Assembly (NCBI GenBank): GCA_963627615.1 | Contig: CAVGBV010000099.1 | Location: forward strand, 1-6,918 | Direction: 5' to 3' | Length of the DNA: 6,918 nucleotides | Source: Faecimorpha sp963627615 | Lineage (GTDB): Bacteria; Bacillota; Clostridia; Lachnospirales; Bianqueaceae | In this document: one piece after another, positions 5,803 to 6,918 of the stretch | Layout: every line of letters begins with the position of its first letter | How positions within the stretch are numbered: position 1 is the stretch's first letter | Notes under the pieces: generated by a model | Seen by the model: the letters and a program-made list of their open reading frames with translations, nothing else | Databases searched by the model: none | Told to the model about the DNA's origin: nothing | Program-made: the position numbers and the translations under genes

Positions 5803-6012
5803 TATTCGAAAAGAGATCTGGAAGGTATCAGCCAGAAGGTGTTGACGGATAGTTTGCGCTCCATGGAAGCCGATGGCATCATCACCCGTACCGTTTATCC
5901 TGAAGTACCACCGAGAGTGGAATATGCCCTTTCGGAACTGGGGGAGTCCATGCGCCCTATTATCAAAGCGATGGAGGCTTGGGGCACAGAATATAAAAAG
6001 GGGAATTCTTGA
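5803..6012 (+). pseudogene. 5'-truncated HxlR-family transcriptional regulator
   Basis: From 5803 the frame reads YSKRDLEGISQKVLTDSL, then EADGIITRTVYPEVPPRVEY and LSELGESMRPIIKAM, ending at TGA 6010-6012. This is the C-terminal two thirds of an HxlR-type winged helix protein: recognition helix (GIS.K.LT..L), wing (R.VYPEVPPRVEY) and C-terminal dimerisation helix (LG.S..PI..AM..WG.EY). The family is normally about 100-120 residues; only about 69 remain. An in-frame TAA at 5800-5802 closes the frame upstream, and the N-terminal helices with the usual GGKW motif are missing. The first in-frame start, GTG 5839, would give only the last part. The sequence upstream is the promoter side of the ACGX operon, so the truncation may mark a rearrangement joint. 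Confidence 0.82.
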
Positions 6013-6033
6013 TCTTAGGTTATTTGGTGAGAA

Positions 6034-6070
6034 AAACGACTGCGGAATTTTCAGCAGTCGTTTGAGGTTT
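6034..6070 (+). terminator. Terminator after the HxlR remnant
   Basis: AAACGACTGC (6034-6043) pairs perfectly with GCAGTCGTTT (6054-6063), with loop GGAATTTTCA. The T-run after the stem is short (TTT, then GAGGTTTTG). On the minus strand an A-rich flank becomes a T-run, so it can also stop the convergent DUF1232 gene ending at 6097. Confidence 0.75.
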
Positions 6071-6096
6071 TGACATCCCAATCAATATGTGCCGAA

Positions 6097-6534
6097 TCAC
6101 AGCCATATCGCCTTGACAATCAGCCAGATCAGGAGAAGCCATAGAAATACAATGGGGAGCGCATAATACCATTTTTTCGGCTTTCCGTCCGCCCATAGAC
6201 CTGCCGACTGTTTTTTACAATCCTCCCACACCGGTTTTGGAATCAGCTGGATCGTCGCGGCAACCAAAATCGGCAGCAGGAGCACATCATCCAGATAGCC
6301 GAGCAGTGGGATAAAATCGGGGATCAGATCGATGGGAGACAATGCATAGGCTATGGAAACTGCCGCCAGAATTTTGGCGAGAATGGGCGTCCGAGTATCC
6401 TTCAGCGCCAGAAATACAGCGGGAATATTCGATTTCAGTTCTTTTGCGCGTTTCTTCAGTTGGGTGTTTATTGACAGGGTTGTATTTCTGCTCCTATTAT
6501 TAGTATCGTCCCAAATATCTTTGTGATCAATCAT
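6097..6534 (-). CDS. DUF1232 (YkvA-like) small membrane protein
   Basis: The central part carries the DUF1232 signature: ILAKILAAVSIAYALSPIDL, then IPDFIPLLGYLDD, followed by a hydrophobic stretch to IQLIPKP. A second membrane segment forms the C-terminus (YYALPIVFLWLLLIWLIVKA). The function of the family is not established. Starting at ATG 6534 the protein has 145 residues. The start is uncertain: the frame is open up to 6651, but that would run through the ribosome binding site and start of the divergent methyltransferase gene. Neither 6534 nor ATG 6543 has a Shine-Dalgarno sequence. An AGGAG at 6495-6491 lies 13 bases before an in-frame CTG (6477), so translation might begin there, yielding about 126 residues and close to where family members usually begin. 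Its stop is shared territory with the terminator at 6034-6070. Confidence 0.85.
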   Translation of the reverse strand: MIDHKDIWDDTNNRSRNTTLSINTQLKKRAKELKSNIPAVFLALKDTRTPILAKILAAVSIAYALSPIDLIPDFIPLLGYLDDVLLLPILVAATIQLIPKPVWEDCKKQSAGLWADGKPKKWYYALPIVFLWLLLIWLIVKAIWL

Positions 6535-6540
6535 TATAAT
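6533..6540. promoter_or_regulatory. Symmetric ATTATAAT, possible -10 for either divergent gene
   Basis: The octamer contains TATAAT on both strands (plus 6535-6540; minus 6538-6533), in the gap between the DUF1232 gene and the methyltransferase gene. Partner -35 elements are poor: TTTATC at 17 bases on the minus strand, nothing convincing on the plus strand. If used on the minus strand, the transcript would begin inside the annotated DUF1232 start, favouring a start further downstream. Confidence 0.25.
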
Positions 6541-6602
6541 CATAGCATGAAGGCGGATAAAATACAATAGACATGGCCAGGCCCAAAGGAGGGAAATAAA
6601 CG

Positions 6603-6918
6603 ATGCTACAGGAAAAGTCGGGATATATTGTATATACTTGCACATATTCATCGATGCTGGGGAATATTCTATTGGCTGCCGATGACATTGGGCTTATTGG
6701 TCTGTGGTTTGAAGGACAGAAATATTTCGCAAATACACTTCCAGGTGAGAGAATTTCGCGGGAAATACCGATTCTCACAGAAGCTAAGAAATGGCTGGAT
6801 GTGTATTTTTCAGGAAAAGAACCGGAGTTTATGCCGCCGCTTCATCCGACAGGCTCGGAATTCCGACAGGCCGTGTGGCAGATTTTATTGCAGATTCCAT
6901 ATGGTCAGACTATGACAT
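6603..6918 (+). CDS. Methylated-DNA-[protein]-cysteine S-methyltransferase, 3' end outside the window
   Basis: The first 105 codons of a DNA repair enzyme that transfers alkyl groups from O6-alkylguanine to its own cysteine. The N-terminal domain (about 8-75) has the usual ILLAADDIGLIGLWF strand pair and a helix with W64LDVYFSGKEP. The start of the DNA-binding domain is clear: GSEFRQAVWQILLQIPYGQT (84-103), matching the family pattern F...VW..L..IPYG.T. The active-site PCHR motif lies beyond the end of the window and cannot be checked. The ATG at 6603 is preceded by AAGGAGG (6586-6592) at 10 bases. The gene is divergent from the DUF1232 gene. Which member of the family it is (Ogt-like or the small clostridial type) cannot be settled without the rest. 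Confidence 0.92.
   Translation, partial: MLQEKSGYIVYTCTYSSMLGNILLAADDIGLIGLWFEGQKYFANTLPGERISREIPILTEAKKWLDVYFSGKEPEFMPPLHPTGSEFRQAVWQILLQIPYGQTMT

Noticed and set aside
6535..6651. Upstream start for the DUF1232 gene
   Set aside because: It would overlap the ribosome binding site and first codons of the divergent methyltransferase gene, and the added residues lie outside the family domain.
1..6918. tRNA, rRNA, CRISPR array or riboswitch
   Set aside because: I saw no cloverleaf-like segment, no regularly spaced direct repeats and no recognisable riboswitch core on either strand.

Overview
The window looks like chromosomal DNA from an anaerobic, low-to-mid GC Firmicute, most likely a gut member of the class Clostridia. 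The reasons are strong AGGAGG ribosome binding sites, a feoA-feoB pair of the clostridial type, an AraC-type regulator with clostridial-style protein sequence, a radical SAM/SPASM enzyme with an ACGX-repeat peptide, and several rho-independent terminators. No species can be named from the sequence alone.

Layout from left to right. Positions 1-650 are strikingly AT-rich. They hold the 3' end of an unrecognised gene (1-414) and a decayed fragment of an IS200/IS605 transposase (about 413-567), closed by a bidirectional terminator (651-682). From there the base composition is more balanced. An AraC-family regulator (minus strand, 707-1606) is divergent from feoA (1775-2011) and feoB (2008-3909), which overlap by ATGA. 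A candidate extended -10 promoter with a GTTAG-N6-CTAAC dyad just downstream precedes feoA. feoB carries an in-frame TAG at codon 118, inside the G domain, with the rest of the protein intact in the same frame. A terminator follows at 3914-3960.

The minus-strand block 5621 to 4024 reads, in transcription order, as an ACGX-repeat precursor peptide (5496-5621), a strong intercistronic hairpin (5413-5466), a radical SAM/SPASM maturase (4350-5393), and a nitroreductase translationally coupled to it (4024-4357). The nitroreductase has lost an internal segment and is frameshifted. This block is a RiPP-like system whose modification chemistry and biological role I cannot derive from the sequence. 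It is the most interesting part of the window. Upstream of it lies the 3' remnant of an HxlR-family regulator (5803-6012, plus strand) without its N-terminal third to half, followed by its own terminator.

The right end carries a DUF1232/YkvA-like small membrane protein (minus strand, 6097 to about 6534), divergent from the first 105 codons of a methylated-DNA-protein-cysteine methyltransferase gene (6603-6918), which runs off the window.

Four genes are visibly broken (IS200 transposase, feoB, nitroreductase, HxlR regulator). The region is therefore either undergoing decay and rearrangement or, for the point change in feoB, contains a sequencing error or a recoded codon. As written, ferrous iron uptake by this feo locus would be lost and the peptide system would lack a working nitroreductase partner.
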